Source of the DNA: Pseudarthrobacter sulfonivorans
GTDB taxonomy: Bacteria; Actinomycetota; Actinomycetes; Actinomycetales; Micrococcaceae
Length of the DNA stretch: 64,000 nucleotides
NCBI RefSeq assembly: GCF_014712225.1
Contig: NZ_JACXBW010000019.1
Span: 1-64,000 of the forward strand
Direction: 5' to 3'
The notes beneath the pieces were generated by a model. It had not been told where the DNA came from. It did no database searches and saw only the letters and a program-made list of their open reading frames with translations. Shown here in pieces: positions 9,180-16,602 of this stretch; the stretch's first letter is position 1, and every line of letters begins with the position of its first letter. Position numbers and translations under genes: made by a program.

Positions 9180-9395
9180 TCACCGGGCTGTCTGCTCCCA
9201 GGTCTCGCCAAACGGGACCATGTCGCTGAGTTCGAATGTGTATCGGGCAGGGTCATGCCGGGTGACCCTAATGCCGGCAGACCCACGGGCCATTGCTGCT
9301 TGCCGGAGCAAGGCCTCGGCCTCGTTGAGCAATTCGTAGAGTTCTTCCGGGCTGTCGATGAGGACTTCCAAAGACTCGATTGTCTGACTATTCAT
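9180..9395 (-). CDS. Small protein of duplicated pair, type 2 (copy b)
   Basis: A 71-residue paralogue of the protein at 3232-3441. It shares YELLNEAEALLRQA, GIRVTRHDPARYTFEL and MVPFGETWEQ with it; roughly half of all positions are identical. It lies 191 bases upstream of the type 1 partner on the minus strand. Nothing in the sequence suggests catalysis or membrane location. The maintained pairing of two unrelated tiny genes at two loci argues that both are real and act together. Confidence 0.65.
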   Translation of the reverse strand: MNSQTIESLEVLIDSPEELYELLNEAEALLRQAAMARGSAGIRVTRHDPARYTFELSDMVPFGETWEQTAR

Positions 9396-9515
9396 GCCAA
9401 TACTTTCTTGTGACGTGGAACACCAGGTCGGAGCTACGCTGACATGAACAAACGGTCAAGATAACCGTCCTTCTGCAGTCTTAGCGAAGATCAGCGCCAA
9501 ACGCGCCGCGGAGGG

Positions 9516-9568
9516 CTTGCCCCTGCGGCAACAGCCAGGTGATGGATAGCTGTTGCTGCAGGGGCAAG
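9516..9568 (-). terminator. Hairpin after the first cupin operon
   Basis: A 20-base inverted repeat with one mismatch: CTTGCCCCTGCGGCAACAGC at 9516-9535 and its partner at 9549-9568, with a 13-base loop. It lies 60 bases beyond the stop of cupin C and before the small-gene pair, so it probably ends the minus-strand cupin operon. No T-run follows directly, so termination is inferred from position and stem strength. Confidence 0.6.
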
Positions 9569-9628
9569 TAGCGGTTCCAGTGATCTGCTTCATGACCGCC
9601 TGATGGTGGCAGCCACGAACGGAGCAGC

Positions 9629-10006
9629 TTAGGACATGGAGCCGTGGGCGGTGAAGAAGCCCAGGCCGTAGTCGGGCGTCTCAAAGGTAATTTCTGCGCC
9701 CTTGGGGAAGAAGAGTACGTCGCGCTCCTTGGCGTGGGTCACTTCTCCTGTTGCCCGGTCGGTGAGGATGAATTCACCCTTCACGACGACCTTCATTTCG
9801 TCGCAGGTATACGTGTAGACCAGGGGCTCGGAGGCCTTGAGCTCGAAGAATCCGGAGCTCATGACCGAACCGGTGGGGTGGGTGAGGGAGTCGCCGATGG
9901 CGGCGTCGACGCCTGGGACGTTCATTGACGGCAGTCCGATGAAGCCGTTTTCCACCTTGTGGATGGATCCGGCCTTGGTGAACTTTCCGAGTGTTGTGGT
10001 TTCCAT
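9629..10006 (-). CDS. Cupin C, EutQ-like
   Basis: A 125-residue single-domain cupin resembling the EutQ cupin of ethanolamine utilisation. The jelly roll carries YTYTCDEMKVVVKGEFIL, a turn with TGEVTHAKERDVLFFPKG, and ITFETPDYGLGFF. The usual His metal ligands of cupin motif 1 (HxH) are absent; Asp-Glu-Met stands there instead, so it may bind ligand without metal or use an unusual site. It is the last gene of the minus-strand C-B-A cupin operon and has a close paralogue at 15240-15617. The substrate is not predictable from the sequence. Confidence 0.8.
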   Translation of the reverse strand: METTTLGKFTKAGSIHKVENGFIGLPSMNVPGVDAAIGDSLTHPTGSVMSSGFFELKASEPLVYTYTCDEMKVVVKGEFILTDRATGEVTHAKERDVLFFPKGAEITFETPDYGLGFFTAHGSMS

Positions 10007-10121
10007 GATCTCTCCTGTGGATAGTGTTACGAATTTCTGACTTGTCTTTGTCAGAAGTCTTTATCTTTGCCAGAACCGTCCATCTTTGGATTGGTTCTTT
10101 GTTGATAGCTTTTACGCGTGA

Positions 10122-10487
10122 TTAGAAGATCACGTAGAGCTTGCGCAGCGTCTCGTGAATCTCCCAGTTGCCGCTCCAGCCGCGAGGAATGAAAATCGTG
10201 TCGCCGGGACCAACGAACTCGGGCTCGCCGCCGTCGGGCGTGATGGTCATGGAGCCTGAGAGGACGTGCACAAATTCGTTCGTTTCGAGTACCCAGCGGG
10301 AGGGTCCTGCGGTGCATTCCCAGACGCCGGCTTCGGCCCTGTTCCCGTCTTTCCACAGGTAAATTCCCCGGGTGTCCATCGTCTGCGGTCCGATCGCTTC
10401 AGGGCAGGGGCCCCAATCGTCTAGATCCGTAGCATTCTTCGCGTCGCGGATGAGCGCGGCGGAGATTGAGGTTTTCTGTTGTGTCAT
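10122..10487 (-). CDS. Cupin B, DUF861/cupin_3 family
   Basis: A 121-residue cupin of the DUF861 (cupin_3) type. Key pieces are VWECTAGPSRWVLETNEFVH, VLSGSMTITPDGGEPEFVGP and GDTIFIPRGWSGNWEIHETL, ending LRKLYVIF. The last motif, IPRGW-x-G-W-x-I-x-E-x-x-RK, is typical of the family. It lies between cupins C and A on the minus strand. A decayed duplicate survives at 15001-15119. Family members include domains linked to ureidoglycine and ethanolamine metabolism, but this protein's substrate cannot be stated. Confidence 0.82.
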   Translation of the reverse strand: MTQQKTSISAALIRDAKNATDLDDWGPCPEAIGPQTMDTRGIYLWKDGNRAEAGVWECTAGPSRWVLETNEFVHVLSGSMTITPDGGEPEFVGPGDTIFIPRGWSGNWEIHETLRKLYVIF

Positions 10488-10630
10488 TTGTTTTGCCTTT
10501 CAAAAAGTTATGGAGCTTCTACTACTGGTGACAGAGGTTTCCTTCATGGCGGCCGGATCGCGCTTAAGCGCGGGTGCTGAAGGGTTTTGGCGGTGCCCGG
10601 AGCGTCCTGTCATTTAGGGGTATGTCGGGG

Positions 10631-11044
10631 TCAGGCTTCGGAGTATCGGAAGGAGTGTGATTCCAGGCCTTCGGGATTGGGGCCGTAAATGGTGATCATC
10701 CGCGCGTAGACAGGTGCCCAGTACCGGCCCAGGCCGCCCGGGTTGACGCGTGCCGAGTCGCCCGGCCGCAGGATGACAGTCTTGCCCCGGCTCTCAATAT
10801 GGAGTTCGCCCTCCAGTACGAATGCGGTTTCACTGTGCGGGTGGAAGTCCTCCCAGGCGCAGGAGCTAAGCGTCCATTCCGAGAGGATAAAGTCGTCCCA
10901 GCTGCCTACAGGGCCGGAATTGATAAACCGGCAGCGTAGTCGCCCATATTCCCCGCCCAAGGCCTCCAAGGGCTTTGCCGCCCAGAAGTCCACAGCATTC
11001 CCCGTCGTCACTGTCGGGGACTGAATGGTGTCTACATCATTCAT
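10631..11044 (-). CDS. Cupin A
   Basis: A 137-residue cupin (from the ATG at 11044; a longer frame to 11167 would run into the operator and is rejected). It contains CAWEDFHPHSETAFVLEGEL, which gives a metal-site-like His-x-His plus Glu, then GKTVILRPGDSARVNPGG and a C-terminal YGPNPEGLESHSFRYSE. The second-motif His is missing (GRYW in its place). It heads the minus-strand operon A-B-C and has a close paralogue at 14584-14994. Two palindromic operators and the betT promoter region lie upstream, so transport and these cupins are probably co-regulated. Confidence 0.8.
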   Translation of the reverse strand: MNDVDTIQSPTVTTGNAVDFWAAKPLEALGGEYGRLRCRFINSGPVGSWDDFILSEWTLSSCAWEDFHPHSETAFVLEGELHIESRGKTVILRPGDSARVNPGGLGRYWAPVYARMITIYGPNPEGLESHSFRYSEA

Positions 11045-11147
11045 GGCTTCAACCGTTTCAAGAGTCGGAAATCTTCTATTAGGACGTGCCCCGTGAATTT
11101 CGGTTACCCCGGTGATGGTGAGGTGGATCACGGTGCTGTGATAGACA

Positions 11148-11184
11148 GTACATGAACCGCTGTTCAAGTCAAGCGTTCATGTCA
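11148..11184. promoter_or_regulatory. Palindromic operator 1 plus extra half-site
   Basis: Left half ACATGAAC (11150-11157), four-base spacer, right half GTTCAAGTCA (11162-11171), and a further half-site GTTCATGTCA at 11175-11184, 13 bases on from the previous one. The halves match operators 2 and 3. The site lies about 105 bases upstream of the cupin A start. Binding by the TetR-like regulator at 13967 is inference. Confidence 0.75.
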
Positions 11185-11243
11185 GATCCTTGAAGTGACT
11201 GCCTGGTTCGGAAAAATGGGTTCGAAATCTTCAGTTGGACCAT

Positions 11244-11267
11244 TGACTTGAACATGCGTTCCTGTCA
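11244..11267. promoter_or_regulatory. Palindromic operator 2, betT side
   Basis: TGACTTGAAC at 11244-11253, spacer ATGC, then GTTCCTGTCA at 11258-11267: the same 10-4-10 palindrome as operators 1 and 3. A TTGACT at 11243 that could serve as a -35 box overlaps the left half, which would suit a repressor. Confidence 0.75.
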
Positions 11268-11649
11268 AAGTATGTGGACGACCAGCGTGACTGGCATCAC
11301 ACCAGGAGGGCTCAACGCGGAGCCCATCTGGCCCTTTGAAAATCAGGGGATGCATGGTTCGCGGCAATCTTCTCCGGGGGCCCTGACCGGGCTTCAGAGG
11401 TGATCGTCAGCGCAGTCCCTTCACCAGTGATGAACAGTTCTTCGATAAATCTTTCGCAGCATCCTACAAAATGCAGGAAAAGCGTCACGATATGCGCCCC
11501 AGTGGCATTTGCGGGGAATGTTTCCTGCCAGTAGTTCGTCGGGCACCCCTGCACGGGGACGTCTATCAGACCGATCAGTAAAAGACCTCGAACACCACCA
11601 TGATGTGCTGCGTTCCGCGCGGCATGAACCAGGAATTGGAGTTGGACAT

Positions 11650-13749
11650 TTGAGCATCATTAATATCGATAAAGACCCTGACACGGCGCCCGCCGATCTC
11701 ACTGAGGAGCGCGCGCCCAAGGTCAACTGGCGGGTTTTCATCATCGCCTCAGTCATTATTATTGCTTTCTCTATCTGGGCGATGCTGGTGCCTGCCGGCG
11801 CCCAGTCCACCATGAAGACGGTGGTGGGTTGGATCGCGGAGAACCTCGGCTGGTTCTACGTGCTCACTGTCACTGTCGTGATCGGGTTTGTGCTGTGGGT
11901 GGCGTTTTCCAAGGTTGGCTCGGTCCGGATGGGCCCGGACCACTCTCGCCCGCAGTACAAGCTTTTCACCTGGGTGGCCTACCTGTTCGCCGCCGGTGTG
12001 GGAATCGACATGCTGTTCTACTCCGTGACCGAACCCATTACGCAGTACATGAAACCGCCGGAGGGCGCAGGCCAGACGGCCGAGGCGGCCCACGAAGCCG
12101 TGGTCTGGACCATGTTCCACTACGGCGTGGCGGGCTGGGCCATGTACGCCCTCCTTGGCATGGCCATGGGCTACTTCGCCTACCGGTGGGGCACTCCGCT
12201 GTCCATCCGGGCGGCCCTGTATCCACTGCTCGGCAAGCGCGTCAAGGGCGGGCTGGGCGACACGATCGACATCATCACCCTGGTGGGCACCGTCTTTGGT
12301 GTGGCCACGGCCATGGGGATCGGCGTGGTACTTCTGAACGTCGGCTTCTCCATCATGTTCGGTCTCGAAGAGGGTCTGGCGCTGCAGATCGCGCTGGTGA
12401 TTGTCGCCGTCGTACTGACCATCGCCGCGTGCACCTCCGGCGTTGACAAAGCGATCCGCTGGGTCGCGGAGCTGAACATCTGGAGCGCCGCCGCCCTGCT
12501 GCTGTACATGCTGGTTACCGGCCAGACCTCATTCCTGCTCAATTCCCTGGTGGAGAACATCGGCCGCTTTGTCTTCACCCTGCCTGAACGCACCCTGCAG
12601 ACGTTCGCGTACCAGGAAGGCGGTTCGGAATGGATGGGTGGCTGGACCCTGTTCTTCTGGGCATTCTGGCTGGCTTGGGGTCCCTTCGTGGGGCTGTTCC
12701 TGGCCCGCATCTCGCGTGGACGTACGCTGCGGGAGTTCGTCATCGCCGCCATCACCTTCCCGGTGCTGTGCGACTTCCTGGTGGTGAGTATCTTCGGTAA
12801 CAGTGCCCTGCACGAGGTCCTAAACGGGAATGAGGAGTTCGCGCAACTGGCCATTACCAGCCCGCAAGAGGGCTGGTACGCGTTGCTTGGGATGTTCCCC
12901 GGAGCGCCCCTCCTGATCGGGCTGGGCACGTTGTCCGGCATGCTGTTCTACCTCACCAGCGCCAACTCCGGCGCCATGATGATGTCCAACTTCTCTTCCA
13001 ACATCACCAATGCGACCCAGGACGGCGCCAAGTGGCTCCGGATCTTCTGGGCCCTGGTTACGGCCCTGCTGACCATCGCGATGCTGGTTGCCGGCGGCGT
13101 GACCACCATGGAGTACGCCACGCTGATCTTCGGTCTGCCGGTGACGATCATCGCCTGGCTGGTGATGGCCTCGTTCACCAAGGCGCTGCGGATGGAGAAG
13201 GCCGATCGTGAGGGCCGGGCGCTGCGGCGGCAGTCGATGACGGTGCACGGCGGTCATGGGGCGGACCGCACCTGGGGTCAGCGGCTGGCGCGGGTCCGCT
13301 CCTACCCGTCGAAGGACGAGGCGGAGCGGTTTATGGAGTTCACGGCGCAACCGGCGCTGTCCGAAGCCCTCGAGGAGTTCACGAAGCAGGGCCATGAGGC
13401 GACCCTGCAAACCCTCCCGAACGAACACACGGGTGTCCCCAGCCATGTGCTCGTGGTCACCATCCCGGACCAGCGCGACTTCCACTATCAGATCCAGGCT
13501 GTAGAGGCCTCCGTGCCGAAATTTGGCAGGCATAAGAGCCGTGAAGCCGATATCTACTACCGCGTGGAGGTCTTCTCGCAGACCGGTTCGGAGGGCTACG
13601 ACCTGATGGGCGTGACACAGCAGCAGATCATGGAGGACATACTGGTCCGTTACGAAGCCCACCACGGCTTCCTCACCTACTCGAACGAGTATGACCAGCC
13701 CACCCTCATCACCCCGCCCGCACCGCCAGCCACGGGTACCCTCGCATAG
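11650..13749 (+). CDS. betT: BCCT-family choline/betaine transporter
   Basis: A 699-residue sodium- or proton-coupled importer of quaternary ammonium compounds. Twelve membrane segments span about 30-525; the conserved core WGPFVGLFLARISRGRTLRE is present. A long cytoplasmic C-terminal domain of about 150 residues (HVLVVTIPDQRDFHYQIQAV, YYRVEVF, YDLMGVTQQQIMEDIL) is the hallmark of BetT-type, osmotically tuned members. The start is the TTG at 11650, with GGAG eight bases upstream; the longer frame adds 47 unlikely residues. It lies between the two mirror-image cupin operons and behind operator 2, so its cargo is probably the compound the cupins handle. Choline, betaine or a related osmolyte is likely, but cargo is not proven by sequence. 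Confidence 0.93.
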   Translation: MSIINIDKDPDTAPADLTEERAPKVNWRVFIIASVIIIAFSIWAMLVPAGAQSTMKTVVGWIAENLGWFYVLTVTVVIGFVLWVAFSKVGSVRMGPDHSRPQYKLFTWVAYLFAAGVGIDMLFYSVTEPITQYMKPPEGAGQTAEAAHEAVVWTMFHYGVAGWAMYALLGMAMGYFAYRWGTPLSIRAALYPLLGKRVKGGLGDTIDIITLVGTVFGVATAMGIGVVLLNVGFSIMFGLEEGLALQIALVIVAVVLTIAACTSGVDKAIRWVAELNIWSAAALLLYMLVTGQTSFLLNSLVENIGRFVFTLPERTLQTFAYQEGGSEWMGGWTLFFWAFWLAWGPFVGLFLARISRGRTLREFVIAAITFPVLCDFLVVSIFGNSALHEVLNGNEEFAQLAITSPQEGWYALLGMFPGAPLLIGLGTLSGMLFYLTSANSGAMMMSNFSSNITNATQDGAKWLRIFWALVTALLTIAMLVAGGVTTMEYATLIFGLPVTIIAWLVMASFTKALRMEKADREGRALRRQSMTVHGGHGADRTWGQRLARVRSYPSKDEAERFMEFTAQPALSEALEEFTKQGHEATLQTLPNEHTGVPSHVLVVTIPDQRDFHYQIQAVEASVPKFGRHKSREADIYYRVEVFSQTGSEGYDLMGVTQQQIMEDILVRYEAHHGFLTYSNEYDQPTLITPPAPPATGTLA

Positions 13750-13917
13750 GCGGAGCTTGCGGATGTGCTGGCAGCGGGAAATGACGACAGTACGGGTTGA
13801 GGCAGTGGCCGATTCGCGGCGGCGCAGGGCACGGATGGGGACGTTCGTGATGAAGCCATCCAGTTCCTCAATGGCCACACGCAACGGCAGGTCCCCTCGG
13901 TGACTCCAAATCACCAT

Positions 13918-13952
13918 GAACATGGTGGGCAACTTCGTTGCCCACCATGTTC
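13918..13952 (+). terminator. Terminator after betT
   Basis: A perfect 15-base stem, GAACATGGTGGGCAA at 13918-13932 pairing with 13938-13952, around a five-base loop CTTCG. It sits between betT and the convergent TetR-like gene and probably serves both directions. Confidence 0.75.
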
Positions 13953-13966
13953 GCTCACCAACCGCA

Positions 13967-14357
13967 TCATGCCCGCGCCGTTCGCGGCCCGCTCTTAGTG
14001 GCCAGCGGGCTGACATCGGCACTGCGTGTGGCCCACAAAATGAGTTCGATTTCAGCGAGTATGCTTGCGGGTTCTTCTTCCAGGGCGCGCCAGTAACCCT
14101 CAGCTACGTGTTCCACGGTCTTCCGACGTCCCAAGTGGACCGGTGCGTCGCTGGAAAAGCGGCTCAAGTTGTTAAACCAAGCCTCCGGGGCCGCATCCAT
14201 GAGTTTTTCTTTATTGCTGAAGCAATAATTAGCCGTCGCTAAGGGGGCATTAGCCTTTTTGGCGACAGCCCGCATGGTCACAAACTGAACGCCCTCACGA
14301 TGCATAATTTCGATCGTCGCTGCAATCAGCTGTTCTTTTTCGTTCTCACGCGGGTCA
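13967..14357 (-). pseudogene. TetR-type regulator, truncated or start-less
   Basis: The minus strand encodes a TetR DNA-binding domain: RENEKEQLIAATIEIMHREG, then VTMRAVAKKANAPLATANYC and FSNKEKLMDAA. From the first ATG the frame (13967-14305) begins inside helix 1. Extending in frame upstream gives the missing helix but no ATG, GTG or TTG before a stop; an ATG CGG TGA sits in another frame. The product also ends about 60 residues earlier than usual. It is either a broken gene, a frameshifted one, or one using a rare start. Its position between betT and cupin A' makes it the natural candidate for the regulator of the shared palindromes. Confidence 0.6.
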
Positions 14358-14457
14358 CCGCATAGGTAACTCTCCAGTATCCAGTTGCTGTCAGCCGCCG
14401 GGCTTTTTAAGCCTATCGGGCGCCCGAAAAAGGTTCATCATCTTGGCGGTGAACCGT

Positions 14458-14481
14458 TGACTTGAACGCAGGTTCATGTCA
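14458..14481. promoter_or_regulatory. Palindromic operator 3, cupin A' side
   Basis: TGACTTGAAC (14458-14467), spacer GCAG, GTTCATGTCA (14472-14481). This is the cleanest copy of the operator. It lies about 100 bases upstream of the cupin A' start, the same distance as operator 1 from cupin A. A weaker inverted pair GGTTCA/TGAACC flanks 14432-14455 next to it. A TTGACT (-35-like) overlaps the left half. Confidence 0.78.
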
Positions 14482-14583
14482 CAGTTTTGGCACACAGTGA
14501 CCTGCGTCACGCTAATGCAGAATTCCTCACATTCCCCGAGGTATTCCAGAAGTAGATTCCCTATTAGAGAAATGGTGAAAAGA

Positions 14584-14994
14584 ATGGCCATAACCACTCC
14601 TCAGCTCCCGACAGCGACGACGGACGAAGCGATAGATTTCTGGCCAGCGAAGTCCCTGGAAGCCATGCAGGAGAAATGGCAGGGACTGCGCTGCAGGTTC
14701 ATAAATTCTCATCCTGACGGCCCATGGGACGACTTCATACTCTCCGAGTGGGAACTGGACGCGTGTGCCTGGGAGGACTTCCACCCCCATTCAGAGACCA
14801 ATTTTGTACTGGAGGGCGAACTTCACATCCAGAGCGAGGGCGAGACTGTCATCCTGCGGCCGGGAGATTCGGCACGCGTAAATCCCGGACGACCCGGCCG
14901 ATACTGGGCACCCGTTTACGCGCGGATGGTCACCATTTACGGCCCCAATCCCGAAGGCCTGGAGTCACACTCCTTCAAATACTCCGAGCTCTGA
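14584..14994 (+). CDS. Cupin A' (second copy of cupin A)
   Basis: A 136-residue cupin closely matching cupin A over its whole length: both share LRCRFINS, WDDFILSEW, CAWEDFHPHSET, FVLEGELHI, VILRPGDSARVNPG, GRYWAPVYARM and YGPNPEGLESHSF. A possible start four codons earlier (14572) cannot be excluded; the frame beginning at 14476 overlaps the operator and is rejected. It leads the plus-strand A'-B'-C' copy of the cupin operon. Differences lie mostly in the first 30 residues, so both copies are probably functional. Confidence 0.8.
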   Translation: MAITTPQLPTATTDEAIDFWPAKSLEAMQEKWQGLRCRFINSHPDGPWDDFILSEWELDACAWEDFHPHSETNFVLEGELHIQSEGETVILRPGDSARVNPGRPGRYWAPVYARMVTIYGPNPEGLESHSFKYSEL

Positions 14995-15000
14995 GCCTCG

Positions 15001-15119
15001 GCATCTACACCGCCACCCACCGGAGACACGGTCTTCATCCCGCGGTCCTCATCCCGCGGCGCTGGAGCGGCAACTCGGAACTCCCCGAGACGCTACGCAA
15101 GCCCTACGTGGTCTCCTGA
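15001..15119 (+). pseudogene. Remnant of cupin B (B')
   Basis: Between cupins A' and C', one frame reads PTGDTVFIPR, and after a short out-of-frame duplication of TCATCCCGCGG (near 15034-15059) the reading resumes as RWSGNSELPETLRKPYVVS and stop. These match the end of cupin B (GDTIFIPRGWSGNWEIHETL then RKLYVIF). The first three quarters of the gene are gone. The remnant proves that the second locus once carried the whole three-gene set. Confidence 0.8.
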
Positions 15120-15239
15120 CAGGGAAAGACGGGTCCCACCGCGATGAGGAGCCTTTTCACCTGCCACCGGATATTGCGGTGGCCCGGAAAGCAACATCAG
15201 CTCTGACAAACCTTTCACAACCTATCCACAGGAGTAGCC

Positions 15240-15617
15240 ATGGAAGCCCTTACCGGAATCCTCAGCAAAACCGGAGCTATTTACCAGGTACAAAACGGAT
15301 ATCTTGATCTGCCGCAGATGAACGAACCCGGCTCTGATGCCGCGATCGGCGACTCCCTCTCCAACCCCGAAGGGTCGGTCATGTGCGCCGGCTTCTTCGA
15401 GCTCAGGGCCTCCGAACCCCTGGTGTACACGTACACCTACGACGAAATGAAGGTCGTCGTGCAGGGTGAGTTCATACTCACCGACCAGACGACCGGGGAC
15501 GTGACCCGGGCCAGGGAACGGGACGTGCTGTTTTTTCCCAAGGGAACCACCGTCAAATTTGAGACCCCTGACTATGCTCTGGGGTTCTTCACCGGGGACC
15601 GCACCTTCGCCCCCTAG
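15240..15617 (+). CDS. Cupin C' (second copy of cupin C), EutQ-like
   Basis: A 125-residue cupin, the same length as cupin C and highly similar: both share PG-x-DAAIGDSL, GFFELRASEPLVYTYTYDEM (one residue differs in cupin C), KVVV-x-GEFILTD and ERDVLFFPKG. CACAGGAG precedes the ATG. It lies 245 bases after cupin A', with the B' remnant between. Like cupin C it lacks the His ligands of classical metal cupins. Confidence 0.8.
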   Translation: MEALTGILSKTGAIYQVQNGYLDLPQMNEPGSDAAIGDSLSNPEGSVMCAGFFELRASEPLVYTYTYDEMKVVVQGEFILTDQTTGDVTRARERDVLFFPKGTTVKFETPDYALGFFTGDRTFAP

Positions 15618-15786
15618 GGCCAGCCCGACGTTCCACGTCCACGCCGCCGGCTAAGAAACGGGGTAAGGGGAGCTAGTGGCCGTCATGTCGCCGGACACCG
15701 CCTTGTGGTCCAGCACGGGGACGCCGCGAACGCATTTTCGTTCATCGTTTCAGGCATGCCCGTCCGGCTGCGCCGTCTCAGTCCTC

Positions 15787-16569
15787 CTATCCGAAGACGG
15801 AGCGGCCCGAAGACGGAGCGGTGGCTCCCTGACCTGAGTTGCGCGGCGCAGCCAACCCCCCGTCGCGCATCACCGCTACCGCATCCGTCAGCGGGACGAA
15901 CTCCGTGTCGTGCGTGACCATCACGGTGGCCACCTGGAACTCGTCCGTGACCCGGCGGAGCAGCCCGACGATCGACGCGCTGCGCTCATGGTCCAGCGCC
16001 GCCGTCGGCTCATCCACCAGCAGGACCCTGGGGTCACCCATCAGCGCCCGCGCGATATTGACCCGCTGCCGCTGCCCGCCGGACAGCTGGTGCGGACGCT
16101 GATCCGCAGACGGCCCCAGCCCCACCATTCCCAGCAAGTCAAGCGCCCGCGAACGGGCGGCCTTCAGCGGCTTGCCGCGCAGGTGATGCCCGATCATCAA
16201 CTGCTCGACGGCGGTGAGCGACGCCAGGAGGTTGGGCTGCTGGAAGATGATCCCCACCTTCTCCCGGCGCAGGGCGGTGAGTTCGGCATCCCTGAGGCCA
16301 GTGGTCGAAACACCGTCGATCACCACGCGCCCGCTGGTGGGGCGGACCAGGGTGGCGGCCACCGCGAGGAGGCTGGACTTGCCCGAACCGGAGGGACCCA
16401 CCAGCGAGACCATCCGGCCGGCCGCCACCCCCAGGCTGACACTGTCCAAGGCCTTGATGGTTCCGCCTCCGTCCGGGTATTCGAGGATGACGTTGTCCAA
16501 CAAAAGGGAGAGTGCAGGCCCGCCAGCCGAAGCAGCGACAGATGCAGCAGACAAAAGGGAAACAGACAT
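15787..16569 (-). CDS. ABC exporter ATP-binding protein (MacB/LolD type)
   Basis: A 260-residue ATPase. Walker A GPSGSGKSS lies near 60-68, the signature LSGGQRQRVNIARALMGDP near 163-181, Walker B VLLVDEPTAALDHE near 184, and the switch His in VMVTHDTEF. The subclass is that of FtsX-like exporters (LolD, MacB). It is the second gene of a two-gene minus-strand operon with the permease upstream (33-base gap). It would power export or membrane extraction of a lipid or peptide. The divergent two-component system next door makes envelope-stress control likely, which is inference. Confidence 0.9.
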   Translation of the reverse strand: MSVSLLSAASVAASAGGPALSLLLDNVILEYPDGGGTIKALDSVSLGVAAGRMVSLVGPSGSGKSSLLAVAATLVRPTSGRVVIDGVSTTGLRDAELTALRREKVGIIFQQPNLLASLTAVEQLMIGHHLRGKPLKAARSRALDLLGMVGLGPSADQRPHQLSGGQRQRVNIARALMGDPRVLLVDEPTAALDHERSASIVGLLRRVTDEFQVATVMVTHDTEFVPLTDAVAVMRDGGLAAPRNSGQGATAPSSGRSVFG

Positions 16570-16602
16570 AACGAAGAACCTTTCGGAAGGAGGGAGGGGA
16601 TT

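Larger units (their letters stand above)
11045..11649. promoter_or_regulatory. Divergent control region, cupin A / betT
   Basis: This 605-bp stretch lies between the divergent cupin A and betT genes and has no credible open frame. It holds two 24-bp palindromes and an extra half-site, listed separately, all within 11148-11267. The rest, nearer betT, shows a lone partial half-site CATGAACC near 11623 and the betT ribosome site. Confidence 0.6.

Noticed and set aside
9629..15617. The cupins as DMSP lyases with a DddT-type transporter
   Set aside because: Cupins B and C lack the His metal ligands that DMSP-lyase cupins need, and A lacks the second-motif His. BCCT plus cupin is suggestive but not enough.
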